Shown here: piece by piece, positions 48,804-59,918 of the stretch | Position numbering within the stretch: position 1 is the first letter of the stretch | How the letters are laid out: each line of letters starts with the position of its first letter | Source of the DNA: Atherinomorus stipes | Lineage: Eukaryota; Chordata; Actinopteri; Atheriniformes; Atherinidae | Length of the DNA: 64,000 bases | Direction: 5' to 3' | NCBI GenBank assembly: GCA_023101725.1 | Contig: JALJCO010001388.1 | Coordinates: forward strand, 237,884-301,883 | The notes under the pieces: generated by a model | The model's database searches: none | Told to the model about the DNA's origin: nothing | Seen by the model: the letters and a program-made list of their open reading frames with translations, nothing else | Program-made: the position numbers and the translations under genes

Positions 48804-50961
48804 TTTCTGTAAGGGTAGAAACCTTACCCACAAATGAACAAATCAGCCTACAGCATGTTCTAAATCATATAAATGACACATATTGTTGGTTTCAAGAGGG
48901 TGAACTTTAGAGAGACATCCTGGTCAGAATTAAAGTAAAAGAAAAATGAATAAACAGCGCCACCATGTGGTAAGTTGTCAGGATACTAATGTTTTGAGTT
49001 TCAAACACCCAGATATAAGAAAAATCACATGTACTTCAAAATGAACAAACAGATTTAATCCTCCGATCAAATCATTCTTTTTTTCTGTAGCTGAGAGTTG
49101 GCCGTCTTCTTTCTTTAATGATTAAGAGTAAATTAACAAAGTGTGTGTGAGCATGAGTCACGTGGCTGTTTTATCCATGTGATGAGCTGGTGACCCATCC
49201 TGGATGTTGCCTGTCTCTGCCCTGGTAAGATGAACTGAAAAATACTTTATTAATCCTATCCCTATGATTACTGTGTAACTGATTGTCAAATATAATACAT
49301 AATAAGCAATTAATAACATATTTATCAATAACTTTGTACTGATTTATTAAGTATGGAGATATAGTGTGTAGTATGTCAGCAAAGGATGCTCATCAGTATG
49401 TCACCACTTTAGTTATTTGATAGTGAATGAGACCACAAAGCAAGCACACCCTGAGTCCATTTGGTTTGTAGGTGGGATTGTGGATTTTTAAGGTGGTAAA
49501 AACAATTAAATGCCAACAATTCCCTGAATATTCTTTACAGAGAACATATTATGTACTTTACAGTAGTATCATAAGGCATGAGTCAGTGTGCTGACACACA
49601 GGAACTTCCTACTGCTGTGCAGCTTAGAGGGAGTCCAGTTCAACCAGCTGATAATCTTAACTTGTTTTAACCAAAAACCAGGCTTAATTAAACTGTGTAA
49701 TGTACTGGACCATTTCTAATGCTATGCCCCAATCTGCTTCTGAGTCTTCAAGGAGCTACTCGTGCCGTTTTTTGTTTGTTTTCTCTTTGTTTTATAGTAT
49801 CAGTAGAGAAATAACAGCCTGGCTATTGCCATATTTTGAAATAAATAAAAAGGGGACTTACCTTCCAGGGAGCTGAGGGGGTTTAAAAGTTTACTTGACC
49901 AAACTACTGAGTTGTCTTTATTGCCAGGGTTGAGGTTTTAAATCCAGCTTGCATTTTGTGAAAATGTACAAGGCTTTGGCCATTGACCAGGTGACCAAGT
50001 AGCGGACTGTGACACCACCGTGAATGAAATTAAATGAAAATGAGCTCAAAGGCGAGTACCTTATATTTTAAGAGTAAAAGAAGAATAAAAAGAATAGAAT
50101 GAAATTGTTTTTTTTTATTCATTTATTTTCAAAGTACAGATTCTATTTATAAAAAAATTTGAGTGAAACATTAGACTTAGCTTATCAGGAAATAAATACT
50201 CAATAAACTTATTTCCATCACAGTATGAATATTTTAAAAAGTACAGAAGAAATTTGGTGTTGATGAGACATTAATTATGTTGCTAGAGGCTTTTATTGTT
50301 AAAGAAAAGGTTTTCATACAGTATTAGGGACTAAGGCCTGACGAGTCCTTTTCTGTGCATCAACACCACAAATGACGTATGAAATATTTACTGGACTCTC
50401 AGCTTGTAGGACAAATTTTACTTGTTTTAATCTGGATGAATGATACCTAACTAATAAGATCAACTTTTTTTGTGTAGGCATGAGTATTGACACTTGTTGG
50501 TGATGTAAAAAAGAAAAAAGATCAACTATGTTATGAGAAGATGTTATTCCTCTAAAGACAGACAACGCTGGTTTATAGCAGATTTTTGTCTTTTTGACTC
50601 ATCAAAATAGAAGAAACACAACATAGATATAATTAACTATGGAAAATCATGACAAAAACTCAAAATCTTGAATGAACATCTCGCTACTCAGCTCCAAATA
50701 TGTCTTAGATTCTAAGATACTGATGTTCCCCATCTGTCCAGAAGGGGGCAGCAATGTACCACTACACGTCACAGAAGCGTCAGAAAAACAAAGACCAGAT
50801 ACAGAATCTGCATGTAACAGCTCAGCTACTGTAGAAAAATAACTCACTTGTTTATTTGTGTGCTGTAAGTTTTCCTCTTCACAATATCTTGTTACACTAC
50901 ATGCAGCTAGGAAAAAAAAAAGTTTTTAAAAAATAGATATAATATGATCTCACGTATTACT
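48804..50961. other. No gene; L2-type tail fragment at 49230-49260
   Basis: ACTGAAAAATACTTTATTAATCC near 49233 resembles an L2 LINE 3' tail. No coding exon recognised. Confidence 0.4.
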
Positions 50962-52076
50962 GCACTGCAAAAACTGAAATCTTAGCAAGTATATTTTTCT
51001 AATTTCTACAGTTTTTTTTCAATTGCTTACACACAAAATCTTTACATATCACACTATTTCTAAACTTATTCACTCAAACCTCACAACTTCACCTCAAATC
51101 AGCAAAACCATAAACACATTCTCAGCTATGTATGACACAGTTTTCAATGCAGCTAATTACTTTTTGCTAATAACTAGACACAATGTTCTACCTAATTACA
51201 CTAAAATCTACAAGGAAGCAGCTTGATTTCCCATTTTAAACACAACCATATAAATGCCACACTTTTTCATCAGAGGCTTCACACCTAGTCCGTGATGTGA
51301 GCGTAGCGGCTTTGCTGCGACTTCCTCGGCACAAGCATTTACACCGTTCACTGTGCGGCCGTGCAGCGCACCCGCGATCTAACATCTGTTGTTAGATTCG
51401 TGACATCACGGAATCACAAGAGGACTGCTAGATCGCCTGTGATTCTCATCCAAATGGTTCATTTTGTCCACATGTTCATGCATCATGGTTTCTTATTTCA
51501 CTGTAAACTTGTGGACACGGAGATGACGTCATGTTCAGGTAGTTGTTTAATTGTTCATTTTCAGCTGTTTAAAAGCTGCACAGTGGCTTTTGTTTAGGAA
51601 GTTACCGGATATTTTACACTGAACCTGTGTCTGACTTCCTGTCTGGTTTGATCTGAACTACTGATATTGACGCAGTGTAGGTGCGTGCTCCGTCAAAAAT
51701 AGAGCTGGCGCGTATCTGTAGTGCAGCGGTGCGGCATGCCAGAACGACGACAGACCGCGCCGCGGCGTGATCAATATGTTTCAAACCATTGATTACATGG
51801 GCGTGATCCGGTGCGCATGGCGCGCCGCGCTGCGCTGCGCTCACGTCACGGACCAGGTGTAAAGCCGGGGTTTGACTCTGTCCTCACAGGTGTAAACAAT
51901 GATTGCTTTACCGAACACCAACCAATCACTCCTTCACTGCAAAAACTCAAATCTTAGCAAGTATATTTTTCTAATTTCTAGTCAAAATATCTCATCACAC
52001 TCAAAATAAGACAAAATTACTTAAAGAGAAACATTTTAGTGCGCTATAGGAACTTGTTTTAAGGCAATGCATCTTC
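50962..52076. mobile_element. Composite mariner-like/long-TIR repeat, copy 2, with insert
   Basis: A TIR fragment (CACTGCAAAAACTGAAATCT) at 50962-51006, then TA and a mariner-like left end (CAGTTTTTTTTCAATTGCTT) at 51009, colinear with 1330-1656. After a GC-rich insert (51277-51864) it continues into the same long-TIR sequence as copy 1 (51931-52074) with the same junction. Another mariner-like end (CAGTTTTTCTCAACTGCTTA) starts at 52078. Confidence 0.65.
51277..51864. mobile_element. GC-rich inserted element with inverted ends
   Basis: 588 bp, absent from copy 1 of the host repeat. Ends CTTCACACCTAGTCCGTGAT and, reverse-complemented, CTTTACACCTGGTCCGTGAC continue as GTGAGCG-AGCG. CG-rich, with GCGCGCCGCGCTGCGCTGCG-like runs at the right. 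No clear target duplication; superfamily not determined. Confidence 0.65.
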
Positions 52077-52329
52077 CAGTTTTTCTCAACTGCTTAAGCA
52101 ATATTTTTGAATGTCCCCTTACTTTTTCACAACTTTAAACACTAATCCCATAACTCAAACTTCTTTCCCAAAACCTCTGCTTCTTGCTGCAAAAGGAAGT
52201 TATTGACTCAAAACAGCATCACTTGGCCTCAAAAAGCGACACTATTGTCAAATCATGTCCGAAGCTCAGCAAAACGTAGAACACTACAGAGTAATCAGGA
52301 AGCACTAGAAGGAACTTCAAAACATTCCT

Positions 52330-52508
52330 GGATCCAGAAGGTGATCTGGATCACCACCAAAATGTAATGGGTTCGTTCCTGGGCTGAAGCTCATGACTAA
52401 TGAAAATTTCAGGTGAATCTGTCCAGAGTTTTTTCCATCAACTTGCTGACAGACAGATAAACAAACCAACGCTACCAAAAACTTAACCTCCTTGATGGAG
52501 GTAATACT
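52330..52508 (+). repeat. LINE 3' tail fragment (RTE-like)
   Basis: GATCTGGATCACCACCAAAA to ACCTCCTTGATGGAGGTAAT matches the widespread fish retroelement tail with ACAGACAGATAAACAAAC. The family assignment is from memory. Confidence 0.5.
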
Positions 52509-53540
52509 GTAACATGGTCGATCACAGCTGCACGGATTTCACCTGAAATGAAGGCTCTGCGTCAGACCCTTACATCCCCATCCTCGACTAGCTCTGCGAC
52601 CACCTCTTATGCGTTCTCTTCTCTTCCGTGTTCATGTCTTTTTACAGTTACAGGCTTTTCATGTTATTTCATGTGAGACTTGTAAATTCACAGCCTATTT
52701 CCTGATTTTGTCATTAATATTCCGGATTTTTAAAAAATGGGAAAAAATTTAAAATATTACAGAAAAAATCTGTGATATTACAGGTTTTTTTTTTTTTAAC
52801 AGTGTGGTAGGAAGGTTATAATGTGGAGAGTCCAACCGTTATTTCCGCTTGGGTCACAACTGTAGGAGAAGGCATCACAAAGAGCTCGCTGCTGCCTCTT
52901 TTCTCAATTTCCAGCCTGCCCGTTGGCACAAAGATGAACAATCTGATCATTTCAAACTGCCTCAACATCTGGTTACAGATTAAGAAGTATTGTAAGTTGC
53001 TAGGAATCTACATGTATACTCCAGTCCATCGCAGCCATGCATTCCCTCCATCATTCTGAGACACAGCCTCTGATAGCTGAAGGTAAAAAGGCATAGTCAC
53101 TTTGGAATATTTGTACATCAATAACAGATCTGACTCCTTTGCCCAGTTAAAAGACAAGTTCTCCCTCACGTCAACACATTTCTTTAGATATTAATAAATC
53201 AGAAATTATGGTAGTCAGTGCTTGCCACATTTTGAAATCCTCCTCGAGGATAAAGAAGATTTATTCCCTTTTACTGGGACCCCCTGACTCCAACGGATTG
53301 GTATCAAATTTTGTTACAATATTTCACAAAGAAGAGAGGAGAGAGAGTTAGGGCTGCAGATTGATGATGATGTTTGGGGGAGAACCTGAGCAGAATTCAC
53401 CCCCACTCCATTAATGCTACACTGTAAAAATTACAGCTGCTTAATCAAGATCCCATTATGTCTTTTACATTGTGACTGTAATTTTTACAGTAAAAAACTG
53501 GCAACCACAGCTCCCAGTTTTCCCTGGTTCCTGGTCTAGA
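52509..53540. other. No gene; ACTGTAAAAATT-type short repeat
   Basis: At 53421-53500 ACACTGTAAAAATTACAG and its partner CTGTAATTTTTACAGT form a small inverted repeat common in fish. No coding exon. Confidence 0.45.
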
Positions 53541-53548
53541 GTCTACTG

Positions 53549-53770
53549 CAAGGGTCTCCAAGTCCGGTCCTCGAGAGCTACTATGTAATTCTTAGAGCAT
53601 ACTCTCCAACACACCTGAATCAAACGGCTAACTCCCCCGTGCATGTCATTTAGCTTTGCAGAGGTCTGGTAACGAGCCATTTGTTTGATTCAGGTGTGTT
53701 GGAGAAGGGATGCAAACAAAATGTGCGGGATAGTACAGTAGCTCTTGAGGACTGGAGTTGGAGCCCCCTG
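53549..53770. mobile_element. hAT MITE
   Basis: 222 bp foldback: CAAGGGTCTCCAAGTCCGGT mirrored by ACTGGAGTTGGAGCCCCCTG, and CACACCTGAATCAAAC by GTTTGATTCAGGTGTG. Flanks GTCTACTG (53541-53548) and GTCTGCTG (53771-53778) are an 8 bp duplication with one change. Confidence 0.88.
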
Positions 53771-54793
53771 GTCTGCTGATAACAGCTGCTGCAATTATTC
53801 TAAATCATCACTTGAACAAATCTTAGAACTGTCCATGGTACTGAAGTTAATCATGGTAATATCCAACCTTCAACATGTCTCCTCATCTTCAGGGAAACAT
53901 TAAATTTGCCAATGCAGACCAAGATGGCAAAGTGGCTTTCTAAGAAAGTATTGCACACTTTGTTTTGGAAATCCAACATCACAAACCCTGATCTGATATA
54001 GATTTTGGAAAATACAGACATCCAGTTCTTTACTAATGTTCATGTTTGAATACAGCAGGACCATTTCTGGGTTTGTCTGTAAAATAAGACCCCCTAGTTT
54101 ACACAACTGAGAAATGCGTAGAGGTATTTTCTTAGAAACTGAGGAAAGCAACCATCTTCAACGTGTGTTAATGAATAAAACAGTTTTAAAAAAGTTTAAA
54201 TTCTGAATGCAAGACTAAAACTAAACTCAGGTTTCTTTGTAGAGCACTTATAAATTGAAAAAAAACTCATGTTATCACTAACAAATTCTTAGACCTCAAA
54301 GAAAAATAAAACAAATAAATGAATAAAGTAGAACAAACCCTAGATCAACAAAACTAATCCGGCCATACTTACTTATCAATGTGCTAAATAAAGAGAAAAA
54401 AATATTGAGAGGATACCAGTAATATCAGAGAGAACTGGTGGCCAGTCAGCTACTGGTTTATGGAAAAACAGGCAGCTGAGTATTAACGTCTCTGATGAAG
54501 ATGTCCCTGCTGCTGGTCAGGACCTATCAGTACCTTCTATGTCAAGAGGAGGTCTAGAAGAATGTGCAGGCCCTGAGGCTGAAGGCTCCTCTGCTTTGAT
54601 TCCTGGAGGTCAAAGATATTTGAGAATTGCTCTGGCAGGGTCAATGTTTCCTCAGTTTCCAAGGAAAATAGATTAAAGCTATAGGCTACATGCTGCTTTA
54701 TAATTGCTGCGATGTTGCATGAATACAGAAATTTGTAATCTGTTCTCAAATACTCTAACAGTGTCTCTTTGCACCCAGATGCAAAGTTGTCAC
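53771..54793. other. No gene seen
   Basis: AT-rich unique-looking DNA without exon-like frames. Confidence 0.45.
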
Positions 54794-54797
54794 TTAA

Positions 54798-55259
54798 AGG
54801 GACTAGAGGCAGGAATTTTTTAAAAAACAAACATGCATGTCCATTTTTTTTAATACTAATGTGATGAAGCGCTAAATACCAAAAGAACATTTCCACCCAC
54901 GTTTCTCTCCATTGCCTTGAACAGGCTGTGTGCAGCAAAATGCGCTGCAATTATCGCAGAATTTTCCGCGCTGCCCTGCGGACGTGACGTCAAGTGACGT
55001 TACATCCGCAGTTTTGATACAGGAAGAAGACGGTCGCGGTAAATTCAAACACTGTAAGCGATAGTTATGGATTCTTCTGCCGTCAGCAAACAATCCAGAT
55101 CAACTGAGAGACACTAAAAAGTGGAACTACAAAGAAAACGCTTAGTAAACAACATTATAGCTTCAGTTTGTGCACGCTCCCGTGATGTCTTGGATCGTGG
55201 CTGCAGTTACCTGAAGCGCCAGTCGCGAGTTTTGTTTCTTAATCTTGCCTCAAGTCCCT
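54798..55259. mobile_element. TTAA-flanked element with CRE-like sites and exon-like ORF
   Basis: Ends AGGGACTAGAGGCAGGAATT and, reverse-complemented, AGGGACTTGAGGCAAGATTA, flanked by TTAA (54794-54797, 55260-55263). 462 bp. Contains GTGACGTCAAGTGACGTTAC near 54985 (CRE-like) and, from 55067, a short ATG frame (MDSSAVSKQSRSTERH). Confidence 0.8.
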
Positions 55260-55263
55260 TTAA

Positions 55264-56019
55264 GATTCTGCATTTAAACACATCATCAAAATCATCAAAA
55301 TAAATGTGTTAAGCATTTTTTGATACTATAGCAAAGAGATCTGTATAGGCTATGTTTCACAGGAATTTAACCTAGTTTTTTTTTTTTTTTTTTTTTTTAG
55401 GCAGAGCTTACACCGATTATTGCACTCAGTTTGAGATATTTGGTTGTTTAAATAAAACATTGTGCATTAAACTTATAGGAATGGAGGCAGCGTCGTTCAA
55501 ATCAGAAAACTAAACTGTCTTAATAAATATTCTTAAAGACTAAATAGCTGGGAGACTGCAACTATACTTGGCAATAATCGACTCAGGGCAATAGGCTAAT
55601 CCACGACCACAACGGATTAGCCTATAGTCAAATAATCCAGCAGGCATGATATGTATCACTTAATAGCTAAATAACTTTGTAAAGTAAAGAAATTGCACAC
55701 TTAGAGGCATATAAATGCGGTAACATTGACTAATTAATCATGATATAAAGTCTTTTAAGAGTCAGTCGTAGTTTATTTGATCCTACAGTATTTTAGACAG
55801 CTTTCTAACTGCTTTAAAATACAAATCACGCAGGCTAGCGGAGCTAGCTAGCAGGTCAAATTACATACGAAATTGTTAAAAACTGCGTTTCACCTCCTCC
55901 ACCGTTTTCCTCTTCTTATATTTTACTGTTGTCAACTTTCTTTTGATGCCATTCAGACGTTTACCATCAGGGGGAAGTTTCAGCTCGTCATTTGGGCTAA
56001 TTTTATTCTTAAGTCCTAC
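55264..56019. other. No gene seen
   Basis: AT-rich, with a T run at 55376-55399. Confidence 0.5.
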
Positions 56020-56020
56020 A

Positions 56021-58653
56021 CAGTAAAGTCAGCAGTGTTGGAGTAACACTTAAAGAGTCAATTTTAACACTACGCCAGGTTACATCTGGTCCTGCCCTGT
56101 ACAGTGTTAAAGATACACTGGACCTAGTGTTGAATTTTTAGTGTTAATCTAACACTGATAAGAGTTAATTTTCATTATAGAGTTAAACTTGATCAACACT
56201 GACATTGGCCGGGTTTCCCAGTTAAGATTCTTCTTTGGATTAAAGAAGGCCTCAAGGAAGCTCTTCCCAACAAAGGATCGCAAAGATACGCCCGTTTCCC
56301 AGATTGCTTCTTTCACGCGTTCTTATTTCCTGAGAAACGTCTTGGCTACGCTACATCTTTAGAAGGTCCTAACAGAAGCTATCCACTTCCGGGGGTGCTG
56401 AAAAAGCAATCGAGGTCAGGTATATCGATCAACACCATTCATTTAGTGTGGAGGTTATTTTCCGACGCTGATATTGAGCCCATTTATACGTTTATGTGTT
56501 TGTGCAAGAAGACAAACTGTTAAAAATATGCATGTGATTACCAGTGATTGCAAATATTCATTGAAAAGCTCATTGTATATTGTGTAATTGGCCAAATTGT
56601 GCTAAACAGGTGTAGGCGATTGGAAATTTACAGATGCCCTATAAATAATGGTCATTCTGACGCTATTTGTTGACGTAATGGCTGAAGGGAACCCCGCCAA
56701 GAGGATTCCTGAAACGTGCGTGTGTGTCATATCGATGCTCAGTAGTAGAATCGGGAAACGGTGGCTAGGTGATTGAAACACTGAAAAAGGGTAACATTTT
56801 CTTGTTCGCAAAAAAATAGATCAACTCCTGGAACTCCTGACAAGCTTCAGCCAAAAACGATATGCACCAAACTTTCAAAAACTTTTTGTCGGGTTACTGT
56901 TGTCTGGGGAAATCTTGGAGGATGTAATCACCTACACACATCTTATGTTAAATGAGCTCCACATGGCAGCATTTGGTAAATGGGTGACATACTGTATCTG
57001 GTGCGTAAAGTGTGCGTCCAGGATGACGCACGTGCATTCAACAAACAGTAATCCCGCAAATGGTTGACGTGACTTAATAAAGAATGGCTTGTTCTGCCAC
57101 TCACTCGTGCCCAATTCTTCAAAGGCCTGCGTAAACGCAAAGTAATGGGAATGCTCCACATATTACACTGAGAGGTTGTGTTTGCCATTTTTGAATCACT
57201 GCCCAGTGCCACCTATGATTTTTAACATGACCTTTGTGCTGAGGTTGGCAGAGAAAGGTAGTCAGGGGGACCTAAATAGGTGGTTCGGGTGGTACTGAAG
57301 TGTTTTATAGTTCAATATCAAAGTGTGGCCGGAGGGGGTGGTTTGGTGACTGGAGGGGGTGGTTTGGTTTGGTTCTCTGCACAGACATCTGATGCGGGTC
57401 TGATATGGGTATGCGTAAATGGCCATGCTTTTATTGAGCGAAGCAGGTGCATCTCATCATGAACAGCTGACAAATGCGTAAATATGACGTGAGTCCTCAT
57501 AGATTGCGTATAATTTGCGTACAATTCCTACCGCAATGTTTTTGTTTCTGTGGTTGATACCCACAGGCCTATCTCTGTCATTCACTCGGTAACTACAGTT
57601 TTCTTCCATCATAGATGATTGACATTATGACATGAGTGAGAAAACATGACTCAATACAACAACTGATCCGTGAATAGGTCCATTTTTAATAATTTCCATT
57701 TTCTACTTTTTTTTCACGGGAAATAGTGTCGTTTCCAAAAGTGACCAGTAGATGGGCCTGTTGTTCCCTTAGCAGGGGGGAACGTTAAAGAAGGGTCGAA
57801 AGAGTGGGTCTGGCCGCTCCTGAAAATAAAGAAGCTACTAAGTTAAGAGCGCATCTGGGAAACGCAACGTCCAAACAAGGCACCTTTAAGAAGTGACTTA
57901 AGGAGGACCTCAGCGTTAAGAGTGTCTTAACTAATCTGGGAAACGCGGCCATTGTTAATAAGCTTTTACTCTTTAAGATAAAGTAACAACCTATAGTGCT
58001 GATTTAATATGTCATTACACAAATGTTTGACACATCAAATTCCTTAACTTTTTCACAAAGTAAAATATGTCAGTTTATTGTGACTTGCATCCATTCAAGG
58101 TTTAATCTGGATTTTTGTCCTTGATTACCTTTCTGGCGAGTTGAGATTGAGTAGAGGCATTGCCTATCATATTCAACATCCCACTTACTTAGAACTTAAA
58201 ACTAACACCAAGGAAACATAAGCTGAGCACATACACACTTCACTCATGGTGCAGGATTGAACAGTGAAGTCACACCGTGAAGTCGCTTTTTTAAAACAAG
58301 TCTTACCTCCATTTAAATGAGTTCTGCCATTGTTAAATGTATATTTTTTCTGCGATGATATGAAGTTTGTGTTTTATACCATGTATTTGGTGATAAGCAA
58401 AATAAATAAACAAAATTAAATTAAATTAAATTAAATGAACAAAGCATGATGGGAAATATTCAAACTGAAAAGGGCAGAGCCTCCCTGAGTAACTCTGATG
58501 AGAGTTATTTTTCTTTGACACTGAAAAGAAAAACTTGTTTTAATTCTGAAAATTATCACCAGCATTGCTGGTCATCAGGGGGCATTTACTCTCACCGATG
58601 TTGGAATTACTCTGAAAGAGTTAATGTGATTTAACAATTCAAATTTTACACTG
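56021..58653. mobile_element. GTGTTAA-rich element split by a later insertion
   Basis: Left part 56021-56207 (CAGTAAAGTCAGCAGTGTTG; repeated AACACT/GTGTTA words) and right part 57950-58653 (AGAGTTAATGTG, TTTTACACTG) flank the element at 56208-57949. The outer ends are weakly inverted; the outer element is a tentative call. Confidence 0.4.
56208..57949. mobile_element. 1.74 kb element with 14 bp TIRs and 5 bp duplication
   Basis: Ends GCCGGGTTTCCCAG and, reverse-complemented, GCCGCGTTTCCCAG (one mismatch), flanked by CATTG on both sides (56203-56207, 57950-57954). No intact transposase. A 2x GGAGGGGGTGGTTTGGT repeat lies at 57331-57370. Superfamily not assigned. Confidence 0.8.
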
Positions 58654-59129
58654 AGGATTTGGCTGTGTACATTAATTTCTAAGCCTAAAAGGAATAAAGA
58701 CCAGGGATTTTCATTCTCCTCAGATGAGGCTGGAGATTCAGCTGTGGGCTCACAGTCCGCGTTGCCTCGGTTCTGTTTGAGTATTGCCTCTAAAGTAGTT
58801 TAAGTTTCTCACATAATTACACACAAAGCCGTGTTTGCGCTATTTCAACCAGCAGTTAAGTTTTTCTTTCAGGCGGATCTGCAGCCTCAACTGAAATGAC
58901 TCATTTAATGAACATCTAAGGTGTAACCTGTTTAACAAACTGCAGCTTCTCAGCTGTGCAAAACTTGTTTGCCTGTGATGATAAATGTAAAATTGTGCTC
59001 TTTGCAGTGTCTGGGGTGGCTTGATGAGGTTTTCTGATGGGTGTGACTAAACCAGTAAAAACAGCTGTGTTTGGAGATGGTTATTGCACTCTCTCTGTTT
59101 TTTTCTTTCGCATTTTTCTTCTTCTTCTG

Positions 59130-59180
<51 letters not shown>

Positions 59181-59839
59181 TGATTTTGCAAGTTTTGTGT
59201 TATAATTTGGCTTTTCTTTCAAGTCGGACTAACTCGTCATTTGTTTCCTGTTTTTGTATGTTTTCAACGTTGATAATTTTATACTACAACACGTGAGTTA
59301 GTTTAACTTTACTGAAGTATCAGATATTTTTGGACAAGTTTCTCATTCAATGTCAGCTTTAGTTTCTTTTTCTTTATTTCTTTCTTTCTTTGGCTTGAAA
59401 TTAAGTCACTGACAGCTGTTTTTTCCTGCAGCTCTCTCGGCACATCCGTCTTGATAATCAGCTGTTCTTTTGTGGTTTTGAACATCAGTCTTACAACTTG
59501 GATCTCTCATCTGTTTTTAACTGCGTGGTCTCTGATAACAGAGGTCTTCTAAGGGCTCACAAAGAAAAACTATAGCCTATCTGCTTCATTCGCAGCGACA
59601 TTACATTAAAAACCCATTAAAAACATTGTTGCCCCATTTTTATGAAATTTCGACAGAATGAGTGGACTAATTTGTTATGCATTTGTTGAATCCTCGAGTT
59701 TTTGTCTCTGTCATTTTTTTTCTTTTTTTTCTTTTTTTTTGCCTTTCCACCCTATTCACTAACTTCTCCATCCATTCCAGCATTTAAGAAAACTAAAAGA
59801 AAACATGGCAAAGACAACAGGATTTTGCTTTTGTGGACC
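58654..59839. other. Alpha-beta intergenic end: no gene
   Basis: Unique-looking DNA between the last element and the beta poly(A) signal, with a (TTA)n tract at 59131-59178 and T-rich runs at 59715-59740. Confidence 0.55.
59131..59178. repeat. (TTA)n microsatellite
   Basis: About 16 TTA units. Confidence 0.95.
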
Positions 59840-59845
59840 TTTATT
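59840..59845 (-). other. Poly(A) signal of the beta-globin gene
   Basis: AATAAA on the minus strand, 74 bp past the beta stop codon; a normal 3' UTR length for a globin. Confidence 0.75.
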
Positions 59846-59918
59846 CCTTTAGAAGAGACACATAAGACATGTGGAGAAACTTTATATCTCCTCTCCAGGT
59901 GCAGAGGCTTCTGGCTTT

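Noticed and set aside
54537..54950. 137-codon minus-strand frame
   Set aside because: Runs from unique DNA into the TTAA element and has no recognisable domain.
58950..59222. Frame with a poly-Asn stretch
   Set aside because: The Asn run is the (TTA)n microsatellite read on the minus strand.
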